A stretch of 39,327 nt of DNA from Propionibacteriaceae bacterium UBA6122 (GCA_002428365.1 DIVW01000022.1:45274-84600); one strand, 5' to 3'; positions 8,349 to 15,782 are shown, counted from the first letter of the stretch. The notes: generated by a model from the sequence alone, not told the origin. Program-made: numbers and translations.

Positions 8349-9350
8349 GTGAAGAAACTCATCAACGATCCGGCCAATGTTGTGGCCGAGACCCTGGCCG
8401 GTTTCCAGGCCGCTCATGCCGATCTGGTAACCGTCCATTTCGACCCTGACTACGTCGTCCGTGCTGATGCTCCGGTTAAGGGCAAGGTTGGTTTGGTCTC
8501 TGGCGGCGGCTCGGGTCACGAACCGCTGCATGCCGGTTACGTTGGCAAGGGCATGTTGGACGCGGCCGTTCCGGGCGCAGTCTTCACCTCGCCGACCCCG
8601 GATCCGATCCTGGAAGCCACCAAGGCTGTGGACGGCGGCGCCGGCGTGCTGCACATCGTCAAGAACTACACCGGCGATGTGCTGAACTTCGAAACCGCTG
8701 CTGAGATGGCCGAGATGGAAGGCATCGCAGTCAAGGTGATCGTGGTCAACGACGACGTCGCTGTTGAGGATTCCACCTGGACCGCCGGACGGCGCGGCGT
8801 GGCTGGCACCGTGCTGGTGGAGAAGATCGCAGGTGCGGCCGCCGATCGTGGCGACGATCTGGATGCCGTGTTGGCGGTGGCCGAAAAGGTGAACTCGCAG
8901 GTGCGTTCGATGGGGGTTGCCCTGACCGCCTGCACCGTCCCGCACGCTGGCAAGCCGTCCTTCGATCTCACCGAAGACGAGATCGAGATCGGCATTGGCA
9001 TTCACGGCGAGCCCGGCCGTCATCGGGTCCCGATGGCCCCGGCTGATTCGATCACCGACCAGCTGGTTGATCCGATCCTGACCGACCTGAAGGCCCCGTC
9101 GGGCTCGAAGGTGTTGCTGTTCGTCAACGGCATGGGTGGCACGCCGGAAGCCGAGCTCTACATCGTCTACAACCACGCTCGCAAGCGCCTTGAAGCCGCC
9201 GGTCTGGAAGTCACCCGGTCGTTGGTTGGCAACTACATCACCAGTTTGGAGATGCAGGGCTGCTCGATCACGGTCCTGGTGCTCGATGACCAGTTGACTG
9301 CCCTTTGGGATGCCCCAGTGAACACTCCGGCTTTTCGTCGGGGCGTGTGA
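8349..9350 (+). CDS. dhaK: Dihydroxyacetone kinase subunit DhaK
   Basis: From GTG 8349, preceded by AAGGAGA, the product has 333 residues, the normal DhaK size; longer in-frame upstream sequence has no matching ribosome site. GGGSGHEPLHAGYVGKGMLD near residue 50 is the family's substrate-binding signature. IGIHGEPG carries the histidine (about residue 219) that binds the ketose covalently as a hemiaminal. DhaK binds dihydroxyacetone, while DhaL carries ADP and DhaM rephosphorylates it from the PTS. Some DhaK homologues act on other short ketoses such as erythrulose, so the substrate here is not certain. It is followed 10 bases later by dhaL. Confidence 0.93.
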   Translation: MKKLINDPANVVAETLAGFQAAHADLVTVHFDPDYVVRADAPVKGKVGLVSGGGSGHEPLHAGYVGKGMLDAAVPGAVFTSPTPDPILEATKAVDGGAGVLHIVKNYTGDVLNFETAAEMAEMEGIAVKVIVVNDDVAVEDSTWTAGRRGVAGTVLVEKIAGAAADRGDDLDAVLAVAEKVNSQVRSMGVALTACTVPHAGKPSFDLTEDEIEIGIGIHGEPGRHRVPMAPADSITDQLVDPILTDLKAPSGSKVLLFVNGMGGTPEAELYIVYNHARKRLEAAGLEVTRSLVGNYITSLEMQGCSITVLVLDDQLTALWDAPVNTPAFRRGV

Positions 9351-9360
9351 GGATTCATAG

Positions 9361-9993
9361 GTGAGTAGAAACCTGAATGCCGCCTGGGCGCTGTCGTGGA
9401 TACGCGGCGCCCAGGCCGTCCTCGCCGAACATCGGATGGAGCTGATCGATCTGGATCGGGCCATCGGTGATGGCGATCACGGCGAAAATATGGACCGCGG
9501 ATTCAAGGCCGTGGTGGTCAAGCTCGACGCCGGTGCACCTGACGTCGCAGCAGTGCTGAAAGTAGTGGCGTCCACGCTGATGTCGACCGTGGGTGGTGCG
9601 GCCGGACCGCTGTACGGCACCGCTTTCATGAGGGCCGCCAAGGCCACCGAAGGCGATCTGGACGCCGACGGCGTGGTCGCCGTGATCGCCGGTGCCCTGG
9701 AGGGCATCGTGGCTCGCGGCAAGGCCACTACCGGTGAGAAGACCATGGTGGACGCCTGGACGCCAGCGCTGGCCGCGGCCACTGCCGCAGCTGCGGCGGG
9801 GAGCAGTCCAGCCGAGACCCTGCGCGCCGCTGCCATTGCTGCCCAAGCCGGCGCTGAGGCCACGATTCCGATGCAGGCGACCAAGGGCCGCGCGTCCTAT
9901 TTGGGTGAGCGCTCGATCGGTCATCAGGATCCCGGGGCCACCTCGACGGCCTACCTGTTGGCTACCGCTGCTGAGGCTGCGGAGTCGATGTGA
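9361..9993 (+). CDS. dhaL: Dihydroxyacetone kinase ADP-binding subunit DhaL
   Basis: At 210 residues, this is a stand-alone DhaL. The IGDGDHGENMDRGF segment near residue 35 contains the aspartates that hold the magnesium ions and ADP; a helical barrel with TVGGAAGPLYGTAF and KGRASYLGERSIGHQDPGA follows as in the family. In PTS-dependent kinases ADP stays bound as a cofactor and is rephosphorylated in place by DhaM. GTG 9361 is preceded by GAGGA. The stop overlaps the dhaM start (GTG at 9990), so the two subunits are translationally coupled. Because a dhaM gene follows, the PEP-dependent mechanism is favoured over an ATP-dependent one. Confidence 0.93.
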   Translation: MSRNLNAAWALSWIRGAQAVLAEHRMELIDLDRAIGDGDHGENMDRGFKAVVVKLDAGAPDVAAVLKVVASTLMSTVGGAAGPLYGTAFMRAAKATEGDLDADGVVAVIAGALEGIVARGKATTGEKTMVDAWTPALAAATAAAAAGSSPAETLRAAAIAAQAGAEATIPMQATKGRASYLGERSIGHQDPGATSTAYLLATAAEAAESM

Positions 9994-10403
9994 GCCATCG
10001 AAAGGCTCACGGCGCGGTGGTCGCGCTGGTGATTGTCTCGCATTCGGCGAACTTGGCCGCTGGAGTCGTTGAACTGGCCGCGCAAATGGCCAAGGACGTC
10101 CAGATGCGGGCAGCCGGGGGCACCGAGGACGGTCGCATCGGCACATCCTTCGATCTGGTCAACGATGCGGTGAGTGAGTTGCGCACCGCTGGGCACGACG
10201 TGGCGATCCTCAGTGACCTTGGCTCGGCGACCATGACGGTGGAGTCGGTGCTCGACTTCCTTGACTCCGACGAGGCGGTGCACGTCCGCTTTGTTGACGG
10301 GCCGCTGGTCGAGGGCGCGGTAGCTGCTGCGGTAACCGCCCAAGTTGGCGGCGATCTGGCGGAGGTCGTGGCCGCCGGGCGGGCGCGCGATTTGTTCACC
10401 TGA
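9990..10403 (+). CDS. dhaM: PTS-dependent Dha kinase phosphotransferase subunit DhaM, EIIA domain only
   Basis: The 137-residue protein is a mannose-type EIIA domain. LVIVSHS near residue 15 contains the phospho-accepting histidine of DhaM, and GGTEDGRIGTS and LSDLGSA match later family motifs. It carries only the EIIA part: the HPr-like and EI-like domains of the long E. coli DhaM are absent, so phosphate must come from general EI and HPr encoded elsewhere. The GTG start overlaps the dhaL stop by 4 bases. The presence of DhaM ties the locus to the PEP pool. It is the last gene of the plus-strand run; a palindromic repeat begins just after its stop. Confidence 0.9.
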   Translation: MSHRKAHGAVVALVIVSHSANLAAGVVELAAQMAKDVQMRAAGGTEDGRIGTSFDLVNDAVSELRTAGHDVAILSDLGSATMTVESVLDFLDSDEAVHVRFVDGPLVEGAVAAAVTAQVGGDLAEVVAAGRARDLFT

Positions 10404-10404
10404 G

Positions 10405-10434
10405 CTCAGAACCCTTCGACGGGCTCAGGGAACT
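10405..10434. repeat. Palindromic repeat family copy after dhaM
   Basis: ACCCTTCGACGGGCTCAGGG at 10411-10430 is identical over 20 bases to 25869-25888 inside ileS, and is an arm-variant of the family at 14341-14433 and 17943-18128. A GAGCTC(A) just before it may pair with part of it. Its place right after the operon's last stop would suit a transcription end, but there is no T-run. Confidence 0.7.
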
Positions 10435-10489
10435 GGCGGTTGGGCTCAGGACGCTTTGGTGCGTCGCGAAACTCATCAGCTGAAGATCG

Positions 10490-10518
10490 TTGACCTGAGC
10501 GCGGCCCGGTTCTAGCGT
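10490..10518 (+). promoter_or_regulatory. Probable promoter of the DUF4082/SGNH gene
   Basis: TTGACC (10490-10495) and TAGCGT (10513-10518) are 17 bases apart, about 65 bases before the start codon at 10583. The gap 10404-10582 otherwise holds only the repeat at its left end. Confidence 0.45.
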
Positions 10519-10582
10519 TTGGGCAACGGTTCGCCTCGGCTCGGGGAGGGGCAACCCGATCGCTCGATCGAGGAGAACAACG

Positions 10583-11854
10583 ATGGTTCGCACTGCCTCC
10601 CGCTCCACTCAACTCGCGCGCTGGCGGGTGCCGGCGCTGATTGCCACCCTGGCCTGCTTCGCGGCCACTTTGGTGGCCGTCCCTGCCTCGGCGGCGACGC
10701 CGCGCAGCATTTTCGTCAGCACCGACGTGCCCAAGATCGCGGCGGTCTCGTCGACCCGCTCGGCGAACATCGGGGTGAAGTTCACCGCCTCGGCCAGCGG
10801 GGTGGTCACGGCGCTGAAGTTCTACCGCAGTTCGAAGCAGACCAAGGCCTACACCGGTTCTTTGTGGAGTTCGAAGAGCAAGCGTCTGGCGAAGGTGACC
10901 TTTGCTAAGTCCACCAAGGTGGGCTGGCAGACCGCTCGCCTGTCGAAGCCGATCTCGATCAAGAAGGGCAGCTACTACTACGCCTCCTACCTGGCCACCG
11001 GCGGACGCTACCCGACGACCAAGAGCGCGTTCGTGAAGAAACGCAGCCATGATGGCCTCACCGTCCCAGCCAAGGGCGGTCGTTACGCCTACGGCAAGTC
11101 GAGCACCCGTCCGAAGAAGACCACCAATACCAACTACTTCGTGGACGTGGTGTTTGTGCCTACGTCCAGCCCGATCAGCGCCGCTCAACTTAAGACCGCT
11201 GCCACCAAGCGGGTGTTCTTCGGGCACCAGTCAGTCGGCTGGAATGTGGTTAACGGGGTGGCAGATCTGTATTCGGCGGCCAAAATCGCCGGTCCGCCAC
11301 AGGCCTGGGTCGAGAGCCCCTCGTCGGCCATTTCGCCCACCACTGGCGGCGTGCTTGCCCACACTGAGGTCGGTGTCAACGGCAGCCCTGACGGCAAGGT
11401 GGACGACTTCGCGGCCTACCTGCGCGGCGGGGTGGGCGCCAAGGTGCAGGTGGCGGTGGTGAAGTACTGCTACGTCGACATCTATCAAGGTGCCGACGTG
11501 ACGGCAAGGTTCAACCACTACCGCTCGGCGATGGCCTCCCTAGAGGCGGAGTTCCCCGAGGTGACCTTCCTGTATGCCACCAACCCGCTGGAGACGGGGG
11601 CCAGTTCGAGTAACGCGGCCCGCACCCAGTTCAATGCGTTGGTTCGCGCCGAATACGCCAGCACTGGTCGGCTGTGGGATATCGCCCTGATCGAATCCAC
11701 CAGACCAGACGGGAGTCGGCTGGCTGGCACCGTGGACGGGAAGCGCTATGAGGCGCTCTACTCCGGCTACACCAGTGACGGCGGCCACCTCAACGCAACT
11801 GGCGGCAAACTCGTCGCGGCCGAGTTGCTGCGGCTGGTGGCGCAAGCCAGCTGA
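10583..11854 (+). CDS. Secreted protein with DUF4082 and SGNH-hydrolase-like domains
   Basis: This 423-residue protein has a Sec signal peptide (basic start, long hydrophobic run, cleavage near VPASAA at about residue 38). Residues about 40-190 look like a DUF4082 beta-sandwich: SIFVSTDVPKIAA, ALKFYR, GSLWSS, GWQTARLSKPISI, YYYASYLA. DUF4082 occurs in surface and carbohydrate-associated proteins. Residues about 205-423 resemble an SGNH/GDSL-type fold, with FGHQSVGWNV in the place of the first block and SDGGHLN near the C-terminus giving the D-x-x-H pair. The usual GDSL serine motif is replaced by GHQS, so activity is uncertain. The ATG is preceded by GAGGAG. No sortase signal is seen, so it is probably released or wall-associated through DUF4082. 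Confidence 0.75.
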   Translation: MVRTASRSTQLARWRVPALIATLACFAATLVAVPASAATPRSIFVSTDVPKIAAVSSTRSANIGVKFTASASGVVTALKFYRSSKQTKAYTGSLWSSKSKRLAKVTFAKSTKVGWQTARLSKPISIKKGSYYYASYLATGGRYPTTKSAFVKKRSHDGLTVPAKGGRYAYGKSSTRPKKTTNTNYFVDVVFVPTSSPISAAQLKTAATKRVFFGHQSVGWNVVNGVADLYSAAKIAGPPQAWVESPSSAISPTTGGVLAHTEVGVNGSPDGKVDDFAAYLRGGVGAKVQVAVVKYCYVDIYQGADVTARFNHYRSAMASLEAEFPEVTFLYATNPLETGASSSNAARTQFNALVRAEYASTGRLWDIALIESTRPDGSRLAGTVDGKRYEALYSGYTSDGGHLNATGGKLVAAELLRLVAQAS

Positions 11855-11922
11855 ACCCCGGCCGCTCGTAACGGGCGGTCGTGGGCAGCAGCGACCGATA
11901 GGATTCGCCCAGGAGGCCGCCC

Positions 11923-13404
11923 GTGGAACTGGATCAAGTGATGCTGCTTGGTTCGGTCGTGCTGCTCGTCTCCATCGTCGCAGCTCGGCTGGGCACCCGC
12001 TTCGGGCTGCCATCGCTGCTCATCTTCCTTGGCCTTGGCGTGTTTGTCGGCCAGTTCGTCCTGCCCTTCAACGACGCGGCGGTGGCCCACTCCCTGGGTT
12101 TCGCGGCTCTGGTAATCATCCTCGGTGAGGGCGGTTTCACTACCAAGTGGTCGGAGATAAAGGGCGCCTTGCCAGGCGCGGTGTTGCTGGCAACCGTGGG
12201 CGTCGGCGTCTCAATCGCGGTGGTGGCCACTTTCGCGCACTTCGTGCTCGGGCTGGATCCGGTGATGGCTGTGCTTCTGGGGGCGATCACCTCGCCGACT
12301 GATGCCGCGGCCGTCTTTTCGGTGCTGCGCAAGGTGCCGCTGCCAGCGAAGCTGCGCGCCACCATTGAGGCGGAATCTGGCTTCAACGACGCGCCGATCG
12401 TGTTGTTGGTGGCCACCGCAACCCTGTGGTCGCTGGGCACCGGCGCCGAAGGTGGCCCGGTCTGGATGGTCGTCCTGATTCTGCTGGAGTTGGCCGGTGG
12501 CGTCCTGCTCGGGGTGGGGTTGGGTTGGCTCGGGGTGTGGGCGCTGCGCCGGATCGCGCTGCCGTCATCAGGGCTGTACCCGTTGGCGGCGATGGGCTGG
12601 GTGGTGCTCGCCTACGGCCTGGGCAGTGTGGCCCACGTCTCAGGCTTCGCCGCGGTGTACGTCACCGCCGTCGTGCTGGGCAACGGCAAGCTGCCGCACC
12701 GCCACGCCACCCGATCATTCGCCGAGGGGATCGGCTGGATCGCCCAGATCGGGTTGTTCGTGATGCTGGGCATGCTGGCCGAACCGCGACGGATCACCTG
12801 GGCTGCGGTGCTGGCCGGGCTGGCGGCAGGAGTGGTGCTCACCTTCCTGGCGCGGCCGCTGTCGGTGTTCTTGTGCCTGTCCTGGTTCAAAGTGCCCTGG
12901 CGCGAGCAGCTTTTCGTCTCCTGGGCCGGTCTGCGTGGCGCGGTGCCCATCATCATGGCGACGGTGCCGCTGGCCGCCGGGGCGCCGGGGGCTGAAGCAC
13001 TGTTCGACATGGTGTTTGCCTTCGTGGTGGTGTTCACCTTGCTGCAAGCACCAACCCTGCCTTGGGTGGCGCGACGGCTGCAGGTCTCCAGCGGAGAGGA
13101 CGCCACCGACGTCGAAATCGAGTTCGCGCCGTTGGACACCATCTCGGCCGACATGATGCAGGTGCATGTGCCCGAAGGCTCCCGGTTGCACGGCGTGACG
13201 ATTCGAGAGCTACGGCTGCCCAAGAACTCGGTGGTCTCCTTGATCGTCCGCAACGGCGAGCCGTTCCCGGTTGGCGCGGACCGAATCGTACGGGTGGGCG
13301 ACGACCTGCTGATCGTCACCAATGGCGATGATCGCAAACGAGTGGAGGGACGCCTGCGCAGCATCCATCGCGGCGGCCGATTGGGCCACTGGATGGACCG
13401 CTAA
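11923..13404 (+). CDS. CPA-family K+(Na+)/H+ antiporter with TrkA-C domain (NhaP2/CvrA type)
   Basis: The product has 493 residues: about 12 membrane segments (1-385) and a cytoplasmic tail. TSPTDAAAVFSVLRKV and EAESGFNDAP are the conserved ion-path segments of cation/proton antiporters. Residues about 405-480 form a TrkA-C (RCK_C) domain, VHVPEGSRLHGVTIREL to VRVGDDLLIVT, which binds regulatory ligands such as nucleotides in related proteins. This combination is typical of potassium/proton antiporters of the NhaP2/CvrA group. GTG 11923 has AGGAGG upstream. The gene ends only 3 bases before the end of the convergent LytR_C gene, leaving no room for a separate terminator. Confidence 0.88.
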   Translation: MELDQVMLLGSVVLLVSIVAARLGTRFGLPSLLIFLGLGVFVGQFVLPFNDAAVAHSLGFAALVIILGEGGFTTKWSEIKGALPGAVLLATVGVGVSIAVVATFAHFVLGLDPVMAVLLGAITSPTDAAAVFSVLRKVPLPAKLRATIEAESGFNDAPIVLLVATATLWSLGTGAEGGPVWMVVLILLELAGGVLLGVGLGWLGVWALRRIALPSSGLYPLAAMGWVVLAYGLGSVAHVSGFAAVYVTAVVLGNGKLPHRHATRSFAEGIGWIAQIGLFVMLGMLAEPRRITWAAVLAGLAAGVVLTFLARPLSVFLCLSWFKVPWREQLFVSWAGLRGAVPIIMATVPLAAGAPGAEALFDMVFAFVVVFTLLQAPTLPWVARRLQVSSGEDATDVEIEFAPLDTISADMMQVHVPEGSRLHGVTIRELRLPKNSVVSLIVRNGEPFPVGADRIVRVGDDLLIVTNGDDRKRVEGRLRSIHRGGRLGHWMDR

Positions 13405-13407
13405 GCG

Positions 13408-13971
13408 CTACTTGGTGGCGCTCGGCGACGGAATGGTCGAGGTGGTGACTGCCGCAGATGGCGCCGGGGTGTTGACCGTCCGCGGAGGTAGACAGACCGG
13501 GCCAGATACCGGAATCGAGGTCACCGGTGAGACTGCCCGCTCGGCGTTGGGGCCGAGCAGGACGTCGACGACGTGATCAGCGCGGCCGTCCCCCTCAGTG
13601 ACTGAGCCGGGGAAGAACTGTTGCACCAACAGCACCTCGGGCGAATCGGCCGCGTAGCCGACGATCGTCGTCACCGGCACCTGCCGCTCGGAGTTGTTCA
13701 CCCGGATCACGTTGAAACCGTAGGGCCGCACGAAAGCTGCGGTGTCTTTCGCCTGGCGCGCAGTCTCGCTGGCATTGAGCACCCGAATCGAGACCCGGTT
13801 GGGAGTGAGCTCCTTGCCGACATCGGTAGACACGCACGGATTGGCGGTCTTCGCCGACGGCGCGCTAACTGCCTTCAGGCTCCAGACACCGGCGCCGATC
13901 ACGAAGAGCAGCAGCACAATCAGCGTCACCGGAGTCTTCAATACTCGGATCACCTGGTTCAACTGCTCCAC
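13408..13971 (-). CDS. LytR C-terminal-domain membrane protein
   Basis: The protein (187 residues) has one membrane segment near residues 14-34 and an extracellular LytR_C domain at about 58-145: VSIRVLNASETARQAKDTAAFVRPYGFNVI followed by VGYAADSPEVLLVQQFFPG. A Pro/Ser/Thr-rich tail ends it. LytR_C proteins of actinobacteria (VirR/Cei-like) act at the cell envelope, in some cases with LytR-CpsA-Psr enzymes. The GTG start is preceded by CAGGAG. It follows the small protein at 14008-14301 on the same strand with a 36-base gap, a pairing I recall from other actinobacteria, so they probably form an operon. Confidence 0.85.
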   Translation of the reverse strand: MEQLNQVIRVLKTPVTLIVLLLFVIGAGVWSLKAVSAPSAKTANPCVSTDVGKELTPNRVSIRVLNASETARQAKDTAAFVRPYGFNVIRVNNSERQVPVTTIVGYAADSPEVLLVQQFFPGSVTEGDGRADHVVDVLLGPNAERAVSPVTSIPVSGPVCLPPRTVNTPAPSAAVTTSTIPSPSATK

Positions 13972-14007
13972 CTGAACTCCTGTCGTCGCGGTGCTGCGCG
14001 GCCCAGA

Positions 14008-14301
14008 CTACTTGAGTTCCAGAATTCGAGCGTGCATGGTTTCGCGCTGCTGCAGAGCCGAGCGCAGGGCACGGTGTAGCCCGTCCTCCAGGTAGAGCTC
14101 GCCGTTGAACAACACCACATGAGCGAACAGGTCACCGTAGAAGGTGGAGTCTTCTTCAAGCAGCGCGTCCAGGTCGAGGTTTCGCTTGGTGGTAACCAGC
14201 TGGTCGAGGCGTACCTGCTGCGGCGCGATCGCCGCCCACTGCTTCTGCACGAAGCCGTGCTCGGGGTAGGGACGGTTATCGCCGACGCGCTTGAAGATCA
14301 C
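14008..14301 (-). CDS. Small conserved actinobacterial protein (often annotated VapB-type)
   Basis: This 97-residue protein starts MIFKRVGDNRPYPEHG and contains VRLDQLVTTKRNLDL, DSTFYGDLFAHVVLFNGELYLEDGLHR and a helical C-terminus. From memory, close relatives beside LytR_C genes are labelled type II antitoxin VapB family, but there is no VapC-like gene here. The LEDGLHR segment recalls the D-G-x-H-R motif of ParB-like folds, which could point to a nucleotide- or DNA-related role; this is speculative. The gene lies between the repeat cluster downstream of lysC and the LytR_C gene. Coding potential looks real; function is unknown. Confidence 0.7.
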   Translation of the reverse strand: MIFKRVGDNRPYPEHGFVQKQWAAIAPQQVRLDQLVTTKRNLDLDALLEEDSTFYGDLFAHVVLFNGELYLEDGLHRALRSALQQRETMHARILELK

Positions 14302-14340
14302 TAACCCAGTTTAGGCCGCCTGGCACCTTGGGGAGGCTTC

Positions 14341-14433
14341 GACCCTTCGACAAGCTCAGGACAGGCAAGCTCAGCCACCTTGATCCAGTTCCCTGAGCTG
14401 CCCTTTTCAGTTCCCTGAGCTTGTCGAAGGGTC
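14341..14433. repeat. Inverted pair of palindromic repeats downstream of lysC
   Basis: GACCCTTCGACAAGCTCAGG (14341-14360) is the perfect reverse complement of 14414-14433, a 20-bp inverted repeat. Between the arms a second, smaller pair (AAGCTCAG near 14367-14374 and CTGAGCT near 14393-14399) is nested, so the stretch can fold as an extended hairpin or cruciform. The right arm runs into the lysC stop codon. It may end or slow lysC transcription. Confidence 0.8.
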
Positions 14434-14950
14434 AGCGGCCGGTGCCGGCGTAGACGACGGCCTCGCCATCGGCGTCCAGGCCGAAAGCGGTGTGACCGGC
14501 GCGTACCGCGGTGTCCACCTCGTGAATGTCGACCACTACTGAGATTCGAATCTCGGAGGTGGAGATCATCCCGATGTTCACTCCGGCCTCAGCCAGCGCG
14601 CGGAAGAAGCGGGCGGTCACGCCCGGGTGGGAGCGCATGCCCACACCCACGACCGAGACCTTGCCCACCTGATCGTTGTAGATCACCTTGCTGAAGCCGA
14701 TTCGCTCGCGGGCGGCTTCGAGAGCGGTAATCGCCTTGGCGCCGTCGGATTGGACCAGGGTGAAGGAGATATCGGTGCGGTCGTCATCTTCCTTCGACAC
14801 GTTCTGCACGATCATGTCGATGTTGATGTCTGCGTCGGCCACCACGGTGAAGATGTCGGCGGCTTCGCCAACCCGGTCGGGAACCCCGACGATGGTGATC
14901 TTCGCCTCGCTGCGATCGTGAGCGATCCCAGTGATCAGCGGCTGTTCCAT
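14432..14950 (-). CDS. Aspartokinase beta subunit (internal in-frame start)
   Basis: ATG 14950-14948 within lysC has the ribosome site AGGAG at ideal spacing. The resulting 172 residues comprise both ACT domains. The same arrangement is known for lysC of Corynebacterium glutamicum and Bacillus. It is a separate translation product of the same reading frame, not a separate gene. Confidence 0.7.
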   Translation of the reverse strand: MEQPLITGIAHDRSEAKITIVGVPDRVGEAADIFTVVADADINIDMIVQNVSKEDDDRTDISFTLVQSDGAKAITALEAARERIGFSKVIYNDQVGKVSVVGVGMRSHPGVTARFFRALAEAGVNIGMISTSEIRISVVVDIHEVDTAVRAGHTAFGLDADGEAVVYAGTGR

Positions 14951-15697
14951 GCCACTCTCCTCGTAGTTGAGTTCTTTGACCCAGGTGCCGGGCTTGTCCG
15001 AGAAGGACGAACGCACATGCACCGGTACGTTCTCGCGACGCGCATACTCCACGCACCGCAGGTGCAGGATCTTGGCGCCATTGGCGGCCATCTCCAGCAT
15101 GTCTTCATAGCCGATCTCGGGAATCTGCCGAGCGCCCGGCACGATCCGCGGGTCGGCGGTGAACACGCCGTCCACATCGGAGTAGATCTCGCAATAAGAG
15201 GCGTTCAGCGCGGCGGCCAGCGCCACTGCGGTGGTGTCGGAGGCCCCGCGTCCCAGTGTGGTCACGTCTTTGCTGGTCTGAGAGACGCCCTGGAAGCCAG
15301 CCACGATCACGATGTCGCCATCGGCCAGCGCGCCGACGATGCGCCCAGGGGTGATGTCGATGATCCGGGCATCCCCATGGGTGCCGGTGGTGATGACGCC
15401 GGCCTGAGAGCCGGTGAACGAGCGGGCATCGGCGCCCAGGTCGTTGATCGCCATCGCCAGTAGGGCCGCGCTCATCCGCTCGCCAGCCGTCAGCAGCATG
15501 TCCAGTTCGCGGGGACGGGGGTTCGGCGAGACCTGCTGGGCCAGCTCGAGCAGGTCGTCAGTGGTGTCGCCCATGGCCGAGATGACCACGACCACTTCAT
15601 ACCCGGAATCGCGGGTCGCCACGATCCGGCGGGCCACCCGCTTGATGCTCTCGGCATTCGCTACTGAAGAGCCACCGAACTTCTGAACTACGCGCAC
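14432..15697 (-). CDS. lysC: Aspartokinase (alpha subunit, with internal beta-subunit start)
   Basis: Aspartate kinase catalyses the first step of the Asp-family pathway (Lys, Thr, Met, diaminopimelate). The 421 residues match the usual length. The kinase domain starts MRVVQKFGGSSVAN and includes FQGVSQTSKDVTTLGRGASDTTAVALA; two ACT regulatory domains follow from about residue 260 (ITIVGVPDRVGEAADIF and VSVVGVGMRSHPGVTARFF), ending AVVYAGTGR. An internal ATG at 14950 has AGGAG six bases upstream and would yield a 172-residue product beginning MEQPLITGIAHDRSEAK. That is the size and layout of the separate beta subunit of Corynebacterium aspartokinase, so an alpha2beta2 enzyme with Lys/Thr feedback is likely. 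No asd gene lies downstream in this window. Confidence 0.95.
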   Translation of the reverse strand: MRVVQKFGGSSVANAESIKRVARRIVATRDSGYEVVVVISAMGDTTDDLLELAQQVSPNPRPRELDMLLTAGERMSAALLAMAINDLGADARSFTGSQAGVITTGTHGDARIIDITPGRIVGALADGDIVIVAGFQGVSQTSKDVTTLGRGASDTTAVALAAALNASYCEIYSDVDGVFTADPRIVPGARQIPEIGYEDMLEMAANGAKILHLRCVEYARRENVPVHVRSSFSDKPGTWVKELNYEESGMEQPLITGIAHDRSEAKITIVGVPDRVGEAADIFTVVADADINIDMIVQNVSKEDDDRTDISFTLVQSDGAKAITALEAARERIGFSKVIYNDQVGKVSVVGVGMRSHPGVTARFFRALAEAGVNIGMISTSEIRISVVVDIHEVDTAVRAGHTAFGLDADGEAVVYAGTGR

Positions 15698-15770
15698 CGC
15701 TCTACTTTGCCAGACAACACCCAGGGAAGTCTCATGGGATCACCGGATGGTCCAGCTAGGTGGGCCTGGC

Positions 15771-15776
15771 TAGCCT
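15771..15776 (+). promoter_or_regulatory. Possible -10 box of a leaderless transcript
   Basis: TAGCCT ends seven bases before ATG 15783 and no ribosome site lies upstream of that ATG, so transcription may begin at or next to the A of the start codon. Leaderless mRNAs are common in actinobacteria. No clear -35 box is seen. Confidence 0.35.
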
Positions 15777-15782
15777 CGATGT

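Noticed and set aside
8334..9464. 376-residue minus-strand frame opposite dhaK
   Set aside because: Antisense to a gene with unmistakable DhaK motifs; no ribosome site and no domain.
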